Shown piece after piece: positions 22,785 through 33,840 of a stretch of DNA of 64,000 nt (positions within the stretch are counted from its first letter, which is position 1; the number at the start of each line of letters is the position of its first letter). This DNA comes from Patiria miniata. Taxonomy: Eukaryota; Echinodermata; Asteroidea; Valvatida; Asterinidae. Location: contig NW_024037076.1 in the NCBI RefSeq assembly GCF_015706575.1, positions 2,356,001 to 2,420,000 on the forward strand. The letters are read 5' to 3'. Position numbers and translations under genes: made by a program. Under the pieces are notes generated by a model, which made no database searches, had not been told where the DNA came from, and saw only the letters and a program-made list of their open reading frames with translations.

Positions 22785-23196
22785 TGTGACTTGACTTGAG
22801 ACTGGAGGAATTGTGATGGACGTGTGGGGACTTATCGGGGCTCGTGGTGGACTTGTGAGGACTTGTGATGGACTTGTGATGAACTTGTGAGGACTTGTGA
22901 TTGACTTGTGATGGACTTATGAGGACTTGTGATTGACTTGTGAGTGCCTGATGGACTTGTGAGGACCTGCGAGGGCTTGTGAGGACTTGTGAAGGACTTG
23001 TGGGGACATGCCATTGACTTGTGAGGACATGACATTGACTTGTGAGGGACTTGTACTTGTGATGGACTTGTGATGACTTGTCTTGTGATGGACTTGTGAG
23101 GACCTTTCATGCACTCGTGAGGACGTGTGATGGACTTATGTGGGCTTGTGATCGACATTTTGAGGACTTGTGATTGACTTGTGATTGACTTGTGGA
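22785..23196 (+). repeat. Minisatellite, GGACTTGTGAT/GGACTTGTGA units
   Basis: About 35-40 diverged copies of a 10-11 base unit. The same unit forms the array at 30931-31480 in the opposite orientation. Ser/His-rich open frames on the minus strand are artefacts of the repeat. Confidence 0.95.
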
Positions 23197-23257
23197 CGCG
23201 TCGAACTGGATCCGAAAGTGTTAAGTTCAGGACATCATTTTATACTCAGTGACAATC

Positions 23258-23302
23258 AGTCAGTCAGACAGTCAGTGACTCAGTCAGTCAGAGGACTTAA
23301 CC
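23258..23302 (+). repeat. (CAGT)n microsatellite
   Basis: Short interrupted tract of CAGT/CAGA tetramers, 62 bases after the minisatellite ends. Confidence 0.85.
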
Positions 23303-25235
23303 TCCAAGTCCAGCAAAAATCTAACATCCATTCTTTGTTATTTTTCCAAAACAGTCCTCCCTCGCCATTGAACAATCCACCGCTCCGGGCGCGTATAATG
23401 CCCCAAATAAACCGACTTCCGTTCGTGAAAACCTGCGAATACGGACCCTGCAAGCGCAAAATGTTCTGCTTCGCAGACCGTTAGTTCCCACCACAAGCGG
23501 GGCGCGCTGCCGATGCTTTTTTGGGAGGAGCCGGCTTTGGGCTTCAAAGGAACCAGTCAGACGGAATGTAATGCGAACCTCCTTGCCCCTACCCCTCTAC
23601 CCCTATTTTTTGCCCCGCTTAAGAACCTGAGGGCTACTTCCCGCCACAAATTGATCCGCTGAGCGTGTTTCTGATCATCGTTAATAACCATTGTCTAGCA
23701 ATAATATAGAAGCAGTTTGGCAGACATCATTGTTTGGGGAATTCAGCGTAAACTGTACTGCGCACGTCAGACAAAGCAGCCAAGTCACTGTGCATCCGTG
23801 TACATAATAGAAAGATGAGAAAATAGTACAACAACAAGGGGCTTTTTAATAGAAACAAATATGGCATAGTTAATGAGGAAACAATGACACTAACGACACA
23901 ATCTTATTTAATGATAATAATGACTATTTAATGAGGCAGGCTCCTGCACTGAATGGTGTTATTTTTAAAGGGCCCATGTAATGTATTTTTTTTAATGCAA
24001 TCCTTCAAAATGCACCTTTGTGTCCCATTCAACCTTATTTTCAATTTTTGTTTTGCCATTTTCAAGGGTATTTTGGTGCCTTTTTTAATTTTTGTGCTAA
24101 TGCGAATTTCCATATTCATGAGCGAAAGTGTGATGTCATTTCAGGCAGAAACCTCAATGTTTATTTCAACAGCAAAAGTTACCAAAATTTTGGATTTTTT
24201 TGCTGTCGTAAATTTTCTTTCTTTGGTGATTCGTTGTTGTGTCAGTACATGCAGTAAGCCTATGAGCAAACTTTTCTCAGAGATGTTTTCAATAAGCAAA
24301 ATTTTGGGTGCACAATTTGAACAGAAAACCCCTAAACCGAACAGAGTCTTCCTGAAATGACATCACAGCAACAGCGCCATCAGTTGTCCGGAAAAGCATG
24401 GAATATTTCAAATGTGTTAAGAATCGCACTTTTCAATAAAATAAACCAAAAAGAGATGTCAAATAGTTTTTACATACTTAAGAGTAGAACTTGCACAAAA
24501 TATGTTTTGAAGAAAAATCCATGTCATGATATCATGGATCCTTTAACACCACGGGTGGTTCGTTAGATACTGCACACTACTGATCGGAATTATTTACTAA
24601 CTCGAATTATCTTAAGACCTCAACTTCCTTCCCAGGTTCTGCTTTTAACCTCGAGACAATAGTGGGTGCGTACTGCTCGACGGGCCGTATTTTTTACGTG
24701 GTTCTAACGCCATATTTGTTTTGGCCTCATTATTTCAACAGTGAATGCATGTTGTGGAGATTCGTGGAAAAAAAAATTGTTCAAGCGAATTCACTTGCTG
24801 AGCACATTTTTCACTTGAGTACCAATCACGACCAATGAATATAAAACATGAGATTTTCGCTGGTATCCTGCTTCTGCTGAGCAGAGATCAAATGTGAATA
24901 ACAAATATCATTGCTTACCAGCTCCTTGCGATTGGCCCCACGGATGAATTGAGCAATGACACGTATACGGAATGGACCTCAGTTTAAAAAAATCAAGAAA
25001 AGTATCTTTGTAGACCTAACATATGGGCCTACCCAAGGCGCAGTAGACCGCACCGACTTAGAAATGCACGCTCCTATTTGCACACGGTTAAAAGACGCGC
25101 GATCTCCACGTTGGGTCTCCGATAGGCACTCGGAGATGTTACGGACAAACGCTCTATTAGCAATGGGAGGAATTCTGTTTGCTTACGGCCTTCACTGCGC
25201 ACTTAGAGATACGTGGATGGCCGGCTAGCTCAGAT
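23303..25235. other. Intergenic, no gene seen
   Basis: A GC-rich patch at about 23370-23540 and AT-rich remainder. The 135-codon frame at 23953-24360 is hydrophobic and Phe-rich, as AT-rich DNA often gives, and matches no family I know. Confidence 0.4.
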
Positions 25236-25500
25236 TTTCTTCTGCAACCGGGTATGGTCACTTACCGTAATACGCATGCGCGAAACGCACCAGGCGATAG
25301 TACAATTACATTACCGGATTCGAGATGAAATGATATCATTTGAGATACTTTGTGGGTTTTGAATTCGGGTAGCTTTTCTTTTGCAAATGTGTACAGTCAC
25401 TAACCATAATACGCATGCGCAATACATGTTCCGTGATTGAGATGAAACATCACGTGATTTGCGATCAAGTTGTTAGATTTTGATTTCGGGAAAGGTGATT
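25236..25500 (+). repeat. Dispersed repeat with ACGCATGCGC core, copies 2 and 3 in tandem
   Basis: Two units (about 25236-25375 and 25376-25500) each contain TAATACGCATGCGC and then GAGATGAAA; the second also has ATCACGTGATTTGCGAT. They are relatives of the copy at 16155. The perfect ACGCATGCGC is close to the NRF1 consensus. Confidence 0.75.
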
Positions 25501-27437
25501 GGAGCTACTCCGTGGCCTAACGCGAACGGTTTCCGCTGTTTTTGTTTCACGTTGTGTTTAATAGGTTTGAATCTTGGTGCCCCCCCCCCCCCGGCCAAAG
25601 AAGGGGAATTTTCTTTGTTTTCATCGTGTTGAATCCAGTCCTACGTAAAATAAAGTACAGTTTTTTTCGGATTCCAAGGTTCTTGAGGAATTTTGTTAAA
25701 AAATTTAATGGAAGTCAACTCCAAGAAATCAGTCCAAAACTGACGCCTGCGCGTTACTGTAAATGACTATACTTGGTTGTAGCAAATAATACCTGCGAGA
25801 ACTATTTGCACAGGACACACGCGCGCGCATGTAGAGTGGACTATAAGAACGGGCGGGTGTTAAGTGATGTCCAAGAAAGAGGGAAGCAGGAGGAAGGGGC
25901 AGAGGGGTAGGGAGGAGGGGTGTGGGTGACGGAGCGTGCAGGGCTGAGGACCCTTAGGTTTGTCCGGAGTCACGCTTCCTTTGCCGTTAGAGTCGGAGTG
26001 CTCGGAGTTTCAGGATGTCGTGATAGCTTCTTAAGTGTTTGCGCGACTGTTTCTCGATACATAAGGAGACTACGGGACTGCTGAATGGTTCAAAAGATGA
26101 AACTGAAGTTGTCTTACAGCTGACAGCCCTGTGCGCATGTGCAGTATTGGTGGGATCAAACATTGCTTATAGTTTCTGGGTGTTTTTTTTTAGGATTGTG
26201 AATTACGTTTATGACCTCTTAAATTAGAAAGTTGTAGAACGATTTAAACAATGAAATGTAAAGAATACACAATTTCAAGAGATATACATGCAGTGCAGTT
26301 TAAAGTTTGCTGAAAGTTAGCGTCACGTGACAACAACATCCAAAAAAAAAGTGTAACATGGTTTAAAGATCTGCAGTCAAGTAATTAACGTGTGAATTGC
26401 TTTTGGTACGTATTTAAAGCAAGAAGGACTAAATGCACACTGCATGAGGCAGATCAGACAACAATATTCCATTCGGAGTTCGTCCGCGTAATATTTACAT
26501 CTCTTGCCAATTCCGCGCCCGCCTTAAGACGACTTTGCCCATCGACCAACAAAATGACAACAGACAGAGCCCGGGGACAGTCTTCTTTATCTCAGCTCAC
26601 CTCCGATGTAACAACAGAAGAAGATCTTGAAAAACGCTCCGAGGTTGGAAAAAAAAACAAGGAGCAACGACGAAATACGACACCGCGCGTCGAGCAGCAG
26701 CGCACGCTGTCTGTACGCCCTCGGGGAACCCACGGGTCCCCCAGTCGGCCCTGGCTTGGCCTGGGACACAAACTATAGCCCCCGGACTCTAGAACTCCAT
26801 TCCTCAAAAAAATCTCAGAAGCTAGAACGAAGGAGAAGATAAAGACACAAGATGAGGCGAGATGGGTCATTTCGTATTCCCCAACTGGCAAGATCCGAAA
26901 GACTACACCACGAAGCGCTCGGGAAAATGTTTCTCATTTTGTCGGCGGAAACCGCGCGCACCACCGGATGCACGCCACGGCAGTGACGGGACTCTAGGCT
27001 GCCCCGCCGGGCGGAGATCTGTACACCGTCCCGCTGTCCATCGAGTCCCATTGGCCTGATCACTACATCACCGTGCGATTTACAATTCATTGCCACTTCA
27101 GGCTTCTTTTTCTGTTCAGTCCTTCTTTCTCTGTCTCGTGTCTACACTCCTGCGAGGCTCTTGAATAATCGTTCCAATTCGGCCCTCTTAATCCGGGAAT
27201 TAGCGACACTGTGCCGGTTATACGAGACACAATTTTCTCATAATTATACCACGAAGAAATTGGTAATTTCACCAGAAGGGGGGAATGGATCCGCTAATAA
27301 TATGATCACTCGAGAGGCCAGCATGCATCTTAAACTCTTCATTTCACAAACAAGGAAATTGTCGATAAGTACAGATAAAGAAACTACTCGCTGGACTTTG
27401 GGTTACCGCAATATAGGTGTTCGTCTAAACCACACTG
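25501..27437. other. Intergenic, no gene seen; GC-rich block at 26490-27060
   Basis: A C run lies near 25580 and a G-rich stretch at 25870-25960. The large GC-rich block gives many overlapping frames on both strands with no known domain. It is a candidate regulatory block or an unrecognised noncoding exon. Confidence 0.4.
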
Positions 27438-27800
27438 TTAGAGGCATTAGGATCATTTGCATTTATCCCAAAATTAACCAACGGAATTAATATTATCAAA
27501 AATCTTACTTGGATTAAAGATCGTACTGGTACTTAACACCCCGTGAAATTATTCCGTCTGACTTGTTGTCATTTAGAAGAAATTAAGAAATGTAGGTGAT
27601 TTTCAACGATCAGTCAATTGACTGATTTTTGGCAAACAGAGAACTATTGACGAAATTGTGTTTCGTGATCAAAAGGGTGTGCATGGTTTTACACAGTTTT
27701 CTCGAAAAGTGTTACATCCACTGAGCTGAAACTTCAACAAGTTAGGTTTAGAACATTCTTCATTGGATTTGGACTGGTGTTATTACTGGAAAATAAAAAT
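27438..27800 (-). mobile_element. Dispersed MITE family M1, copy c
   Basis: Read on the minus strand it follows the same order as the other copies: AACTTGTTGAAGTTTCAGCTC, TTTCGTCAATAG, CAGACGGAATAATTTCACGG, TTTAATCCAAGTAAG, and the CAAATGATCC end. The left boundary (GAGGCATTAGGATC) corresponds to the family 3' terminus. Confidence 0.75.
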
Positions 27801-28885
27801 ACAACTTTCATTGATGTACCGCAAGAGGGCGCCATCTTTTGGGCAATGACGTCATCATGACTTTTTTGAGTTTATCATCCCTCACTAAACAGTTTCTGAA
27901 TTTGTTTTACTGTAGTAAAATGCTTCCGTTTCCGTTTTAGCATTTCACTTCCGGTAACTCCGGGAGTACAGGTCCAGCGGTTTTCTGCCCGGGAATCAAA
28001 AATGTTTCCTATTAAAAGCAACCACCTCACAAAACTCGAACCTAGTTAACAAATCAGTCCAAGAGGTAATAGTTGAAAGTATTTTGTCAAGGTTTGACCT
28101 TAACTTGTTTGTCATTTGCTATGTAATGACGTCACGATGACGTCACAATTTCTGTCCAAGCTTTAGACAATAGTGCATGTTTGTTCAAAGTTTCATCTTC
28201 ATCCCTTGAATCGTTAAGGAGACATTTGTTTTATTATTCACCAAAGGGTGACGGCGGTTCAGCTCAATCACCCCCCCCCCCAAAAAAAAAAGAGCGCGGG
28301 AACCAGCGACGCGCTGAAGCCGATCGAAGAGTGAGACGAAAAAAAATCGCTGGTTGACTGACAGAGTGGAGAGGGCATTGGAGTGTAGAGTGCTCGGGTG
28401 TGTATATAGGCTTTCTGCCAAGCTAAGTGGCTGCAGATTCAATCACCGAAAAGCCTGAAAACTAGGAATCTCTCCACCTCCTAGTCGACAGGTTTTCACT
28501 CGGTAAAAAAAGGAGGCAACAAAAGGAGAGTTCTCGAATTGGTGACAGCGGAAAACTCATGCGGTCTTGCAGCCGTACCGCGTGCAAGCTACTTCAGATT
28601 TTGATGGTAGAGGAGTGAATCGTGCGGTTGTCGATTTCTAATCCTCTTTTTTTCCTCAATCAAGGATTTCGGCCTTTTTTTCCTCTGGTTCAGGCATGAC
28701 AACAATTTGGTCAAGTGAGCTTCGCCTTGAGGTAGAATAAAGGAAGTGTTCTCTGTATAAAGACACTGGTGCAGTAGAGGCATTTCCTTTTGAAGCGATT
28801 TTTGTGAAGCAAAATTTCAGGAACATCTTCGACGCGACGGCATGAGATATGTCTTTGATCGATTCAGGATTTATTGTGGAATTCA
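27801..28885. other. Intergenic, no gene seen
   Basis: It contains GCAAGAGGGCGCCATCTT at about 27824, a CTCF-like word found in many animal repeats, and several TGACGTCA or ATGACGTCAC words (27848, 28125-28145). A C/A homopolymer pair lies near 28268-28290. Confidence 0.4.
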
Positions 28886-28990
28886 GGTTGGCTTAGTGGT
28901 ATTGTCCTCGCCTTCCACCCCAGTGACCAAGGTTCGATTCCACCTCAGTCCGAGTGTGAATTGGGTTTTCAGTTCCTGCACAATTCCTTA
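28886..28990 (+). mobile_element. tRNA-derived SINE, family B, with tail
   Basis: The head GTTGGCTTAGTGGTATTG (A box) and GGTTCGATTCC (B box) are clear. The tail GAATTGGGTTTTCAGTTCCTG is shared with the minus-strand copy at 36900-37075. It passes directly into the minisatellite that follows. Confidence 0.7.
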
Positions 28991-29380
28991 GGTTTTCCCA
29001 TAATGGGATATGGAAGGAAGTTTCCTTGGGTTTTCCCATAATAATCTGGGGTATAATTCCTTGGGTTTCCCATAGCAATCTGGGATATAATTCGTTGGGT
29101 TTTTCCATACTAATCTGGGATATGATTCCTTGGGTTTTTCCATAATAATAATAAAGGATATGATTCCTTGGGTTTTTCCATAGGCCTAATAATCTGGGAT
29201 TTGATTCCTTGGGTTTTCCATAATAATAAGGGATATGATTCCTTAAGGTTTTCCATAATAATCTGGGATATGAATCTTTGGGTGTTTCGATAATAATCTG
29301 GAATATGATTCCTTGGGTAATAATCTGGGATATGAATGCTTGGGTTTTCCATAATAATCTGTACATTTCCATAATAAAAC
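28982..29380 (+). repeat. Minisatellite, about 36-bp unit, 11 copies
   Basis: The unit is close to GGTTTTCCATAATAATCTGG plus GATATGATTCCTTG. The first units match the tail of the SINE just upstream. Minus-strand frames of 90-165 codons rich in Tyr, Asn and Pro are products of the repeat, not genes. Confidence 0.95.
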
Positions 29381-30930
29381 AAATGTGCATGTATTCAGTT
29401 TTATCGTAGACACCACAAGAGTCACGCTATACCCCATAATAAGCATAGGTTCGTATTGCGGTTAAGGAAAAGTCCCATTGAATATATCATGAGCGACGCT
29501 GCAGCCAATCAATAAAAATACTCGTATAATAAAGGCATATCTCTGTCACAACGAGAGAAAAAAAATTGACGGGGCGGTACAAGTATGATCTACCGGGCTT
29601 TCGTGCAATTTTGACGGGGACGAGGGGCGGCGGTGGTGCGGTGGAACAGAAAGGACCGCCCCGGACAAACGGATCAATGGAAGGCTATAACGATCTGCAA
29701 GGCTCATGTTTAGACGAGGCGGGGACGGGGGGGGGGAATAGTGGTATAGAAAGGTAGGAAAGATGGTCGACAAGAAAAAATCGATTCTTAGCGATCGATG
29801 AAGCGGGATGAGCCGGCGGCGATGTGCCTTAGGCCGATTCTGCAGAGGGCTTGATGAGCATTGGTGGTAACTGCTTGAATGTAGACTACTCTGAAATGCC
29901 CACGTCTTTGGAACCATTTCTTTTCTATGTCTTTGCTTCTTCAATTCAGGGTACCCACGGAAAACTTGATATGAAATTCCGTGACTTTTCCGTGACTTTT
30001 CCAGGACAAAATTAGAACTTTCCATTACCAATCACTATGCTGTTTTGGCATCTTTGGAACTATTTACAATACACTGGCCTATCATCACACTGAAAATTGA
30101 GGTCCATGAAGTATGCTTTACTATCAAGACGGCCTCCAACGGCCTCACAGTCATCTGATCCTCCCACATTTTCCATGTTCAAACTGACACATCATCATGT
30201 CACTGTCTTCTGAACACTAAATGACAGCCAGAAATAGGACACATGATTCCAAGACTTCTTTCTTGGAATATCCCCGACTCTTTGTAAAATAACAAAATTC
30301 CACGACTTCACACGATAGTTATAATATTCCAGGATTTGTCCATAACTGTGGTTACCGTGCATGTTCGATAGACAAATTTCACGTTCACAAACTTCAGTGC
30401 CCAACACTCTCGACTTCTAGTTATCTGACGTTTTGGCCTACCACGTGACTCCTAGTTGCTCTTGGCAACCGGCAAGGAGACACCTGTGCTAACAAACACT
30501 CGCCTCTGCGTCCAGTCCCCCTTCCCCCGATCCGACCACCCCTCTCCAAAAAAAATACGCCCACGTGCCTCCCGATACCCAGCACACCCACTTTCGGTCC
30601 GGGATTTTGTTTGTCGTTTCGTCGTGTCAACTCGTGCCGGTGTTTGGGCGGGTGAATTATTGTCCGAGCGGCCGGCCGGTGAGATAGGAGGGAAGGCAAA
30701 CGAAGCACAAATCGGGGAATGCGTTTTTATATTATTCCCATTTTCTATTCACGTGTACTTTACTTTCCAGTTGGGAACTCCGATACAACGCTGAGGGTTT
30801 TGTATCGAGTAGGCGACGATGAGGGGTGGTTCTCGGCGGGGTAAAAAGGGCGTTGGGACGGCACGGGACCGTCAGCTTATCACGCTGAAGTACCCTGACG
30901 GATTGGAGACAATTTCTGTGCTGTAGTCGG
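29381..30930. other. Intergenic, no gene seen; two GC-rich blocks
   Basis: Blocks at about 29570-29760 and 30430-30700 are CpG-rich. The second has an E-box and an RFX-like site, listed separately. The 161-codon minus-strand frame at 29546-30031 and the 112-codon plus-strand frame at 30456-30794 show no known domain. Confidence 0.4.
30442..30469. promoter_or_regulatory. E-box plus RFX X-box-like pair
   Basis: CACGTG (30442-30447) is followed by GTTGCTCTTGGCAAC (30455-30469), two RFX half-sites in inverted arrangement with a 3-base gap. RFX factors bind such X-boxes, usually with a gap of 0-3. The role here is inferred. Confidence 0.3.
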
Positions 30931-31480
30931 GTCCATCACCAGTCCTGACAAGTCCATCACAAGTCCTCACAAGTCCATCACAAGTCCATCGCAAGTCCTG
31001 ACAAGTCCTCATAAGTCCATCACACGTCAATCACAAGTCAATCACAAGTTCATCACATTACAAGTCCAGCACATTATCAGTCCATCACAAGTCCTCACAA
31101 GGATTCACAACTCCTCACAGGCCCATCACAAGTCCATCATATTACAAGACCATCACAGGTCCTCACACGGATTCACAAGTCCATCACATGTCCATCACCA
31201 GTCCCAATAAGTCCATCACAAGGCCATCACAAGTCCTTCACAAGTCCATCACAAGTCCTCACAAGTCTTCACAGGTCCATCACAGGTCCTCACAAGTCCA
31301 ATACAAGTTCATCACAAGTCCTCACAAGTCCTGACAAGTCCATCACAAGTCCTCGCAAGTCTATCACAAGTCCTCACAGGTCCATCACAAGTCCTCACAA
31401 GTCCATCACAAGTCCTCACATCTATTCCAAGTCCTCACAAGCCCACCACAAGTCCTCACAAGTCTATAACGAGTCCTCCA
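30931..31480 (-). repeat. Minisatellite, same unit as 22785-23196 but inverted
   Basis: About 50 copies of ATCACAAGTCC/TCACAAGTCC, the reverse complement of the units in the array at 22785. After a 50-base gap a few units in the opposite sense appear (31530-31595), so the array ends with a local inversion. Confidence 0.95.
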
Positions 31481-31595
31481 GTGTCGTCAAGTCTTAATCC
31501 ATTCGAATGAACGGTGACACATTCTCTGTTACTTGTGACTAGACTGAAATGACTTGTGATGCACTTATGACTGGACTTGTGAATGCGATGGACTC

Positions 31596-32431
31596 GCCTT
31601 CAACATAAGAAAGTTTGCAAGCGATGATTCCATGATGTTGATTCCATATGATTCGAAATGTTTAGATTTATACATCCGGTCCTTGTGAAAACAATCTAAA
31701 AATGGGATGTCATAGGTGTCTGTCCGAGCTGAATACGTATTCGGTACTCGCGTTATTTCTCATAGTCCCTATTCTATCGAAAACACCCTGCAAAGTCAAG
31801 AAAAAATATTAAATGTACTTCAGACCGGATTATACCTTGCTCCCGTTTTTTCTATTCAACTTCTAAAGAAGACCGCATTGAAGCCAGTTGGTCAACCTAT
31901 ACAATGCAGTATCGATCGAGAAATACAGGGTTTTTTGTTGAAACGAGAGCAACCCAGCCCATCCCCGCTGGAAACGTTTCAGGGTCCCCCTCCGGGCTCC
32001 CCGCACCCGGCGAGGCTGGCTGAGTTTTTCCCCCTGCCGCGCCGGGTCGTGTACGGTCCGTTCTTCCCCTCCCCCGCTAGCTACGCAGCTGCCTCGCCGG
32101 ACAATAGAGACACACCGCGCGCTCCAACAGCGGTGTGGCCCCGGGCCGAGGCGGTAGACAAAGGGGAGGGACTTAGCGCGTGCGATCTCGTGTGGACACT
32201 GGTCTAGCGAGCCTGCCACACAGGGCCCAGGGATACTTCTATAATAGTCGGTAGCTGTTTCGGCTGCACTTTTTTCAAGGGATGTATTTGCGGTACAACC
32301 GGTATTTTGTTTGGCAATACCAAAGTGAAGAGGCTGAATCGGTGACAGCATCATCCGTGTGTTTATTTAATTTTTTTTCTTCAATTTTTTTGTTTTGTTT
32401 TAAATGAATTTTAAAGTAGAACAAAGATATC
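31596..32431. other. Intergenic; CpG-rich island at 31950-32240
   Basis: The island is strongly GC-rich, with open frames of 163 codons on both strands and no known domain, a pattern of base composition. It might be a distal promoter or enhancer of Lmx1, about 2.6 kb before the first coding exon. Confidence 0.4.
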
Positions 32432-32503
32432 GACTGAAGCGGAGTTTGAACCTGGGACCTCCGGATTGCCGTACCGGTGCCCTACCAACGGAACTATCCA
32501 GTC
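32432..32503 (-). mobile_element. tRNA-derived SINE, family A (head), second copy
   Basis: The 72-nt tRNA-like head has acceptor pairing GACTGGA with TTCAGTC, A box TAGTTCCGTTGGTA, B box GGTTCAAACTCC, and an anticodon loop ACGGCAA. The loop again has C at the T33 position, as in the copy at 8920, so the two share a family feature. Confidence 0.7.
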
Positions 32504-33610
32504 CTAAGTTGGCGGTTCCCTCATTTTGTCAGTGTCTTAATATTTGTAATAATATTTAAGTTTGTGTTTTGTTTTGATGAGCGAAGGTGTAAAAACAAAG
32601 ATAACATAAATTTCTTTTAACAGAAGGTCATTTTTTTCTTAATGCACAGTCACCCCGAACAAAGCCACTAAAATATACAAGGCTACAAGAGAAACTAAGA
32701 AGAGTAGGTACTCAGAAAAACTGAGAAAGGAATTAACATTCCTCTTGAAACAGGACAGATCATAGGTAGGAGGGAAACAAGCACCAGGCAAGGAATTCCA
32801 AAGAGATGCAGCACGTGGGGAAAAAGCTATTGGAATATATCCTTTTGTTCTACATCTAGGTACTGCAATAGTTTATGGATGAGAACAGGCAGAAAGTCGA
32901 GTTTCTCTCTCAAACACTCTGACTGGAAGAATCAGGTTGGACAGTTTCTGGTGTGGAGAGAAAATCCCGGAAATTTTACCCCCACGACCGAGTCGGGACC
33001 ATTATCCCACAGCACCGTACCGGTGGTCACACAAAGACATCAGAGTCAACATAAAATCTCCATCTCACATCTGTGTTTCTTTGTACAAAATCTTAGACGT
33101 GTCTAAACCTTTCCGGATTTTACACAGACAAATTTCACAGTAGCCCATGAAAAGATGGGCCATGTATTGTTCTGATGGCAAGGCATAAAGGGAATATGTA
33201 CGGCATCAAAGTATATGACGCATACCGTGGACACAAATAAACACGGGCAACGCAAACGCAGCTGTGACCAGTAGCGGACTGTGCGCAGTTCGCGGTGCAT
33301 CGAGGAAAATCTTCCCCTTGTTCCGAATCGGCGCCATACCATAGCACAGACGCTGGTGTGTATTATGTTGTTCCGATAACCCGAATACAAACTCTTGCGT
33401 CACTGTACACTGGTTGTTTGGCTTTTACGCATGTTGCGTATACAACAGAGAAAAAAACCTAGAACCATGTGATCACTTTCAAGTTTCTCTAAGTCTGTAC
33501 AGAAATCGCGCATAAATACACGTGACCTTTTACCACAGTTCACTTTCGTCACAAGAATTTGGGAAATGGTGGATTTTTCGGCATGGAAACGTCACCGTTG
33601 TAACTGTCAA
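32504..33610. other. Intergenic, no gene seen
   Basis: Short overlapping frames on both strands around 32880-33400, none with a recognisable domain. No repeat array. Confidence 0.4.
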
Positions 33611-33614
33611 GCAA

Positions 33615-33840
33615 GCAAACACAACAACCGGCCCACGTGGCGTCGATGAATAATTCATTAAGACAAACACGCTGCGGTTGGGGAGCGATTCGCTGTGTGG
33701 CGTGCGCTTGCGGTCTTGCGTGATTCATAGCGCGCGTGTGACGTCATCCCACCGGCTGCGTAATAAGAGACGACTTGAGAGTGGCAGTGCGCAGCTGCGT
33801 CGCTCCGTCCGTTTCTGTATGGTTGACAGAACCATGGAGG
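33615..33840 (+). promoter_or_regulatory. Lmx1: Candidate Lmx1 promoter / 5' noncoding exon
   Basis: This CpG-rich block lies about 1 kb before the first coding exon. In order it holds the E-box palindrome CCACGTGG (33633-33640), a homeodomain-type TGAATAATTCATTA (33647-33660), a perfect CRE TGACGTCA (33739-33746), and a weak TATA-like TAATAAGA (33761). A donor-like GAG|GTAGGA sits at 33839/33840. Splicing of a short noncoding exon from here to the strong acceptor at 34796-34797 would fit. No transcription start can be proven from sequence. Confidence 0.35.

Noticed and set aside
22785..23196. Regular short repeats resembling a CRISPR array
   Set aside because: Units of 10-11 bases follow each other without unique spacers of constant length, and the DNA is clearly eukaryotic. 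It is a minisatellite; the same applies to the arrays at 28982, 30931, 48917, 52389 and 61535.
24956..25228. 90-codon frame with a hydrophobic C-terminal stretch
   Set aside because: No family resemblance, no splice or promoter context; consistent with chance.
28893..29390. 165-codon Tyr/Asn/Pro-rich repetitive frame, silk- or matrix-like
   Set aside because: It is the antisense reading of the SINE-tail minisatellite and changes frame between units.
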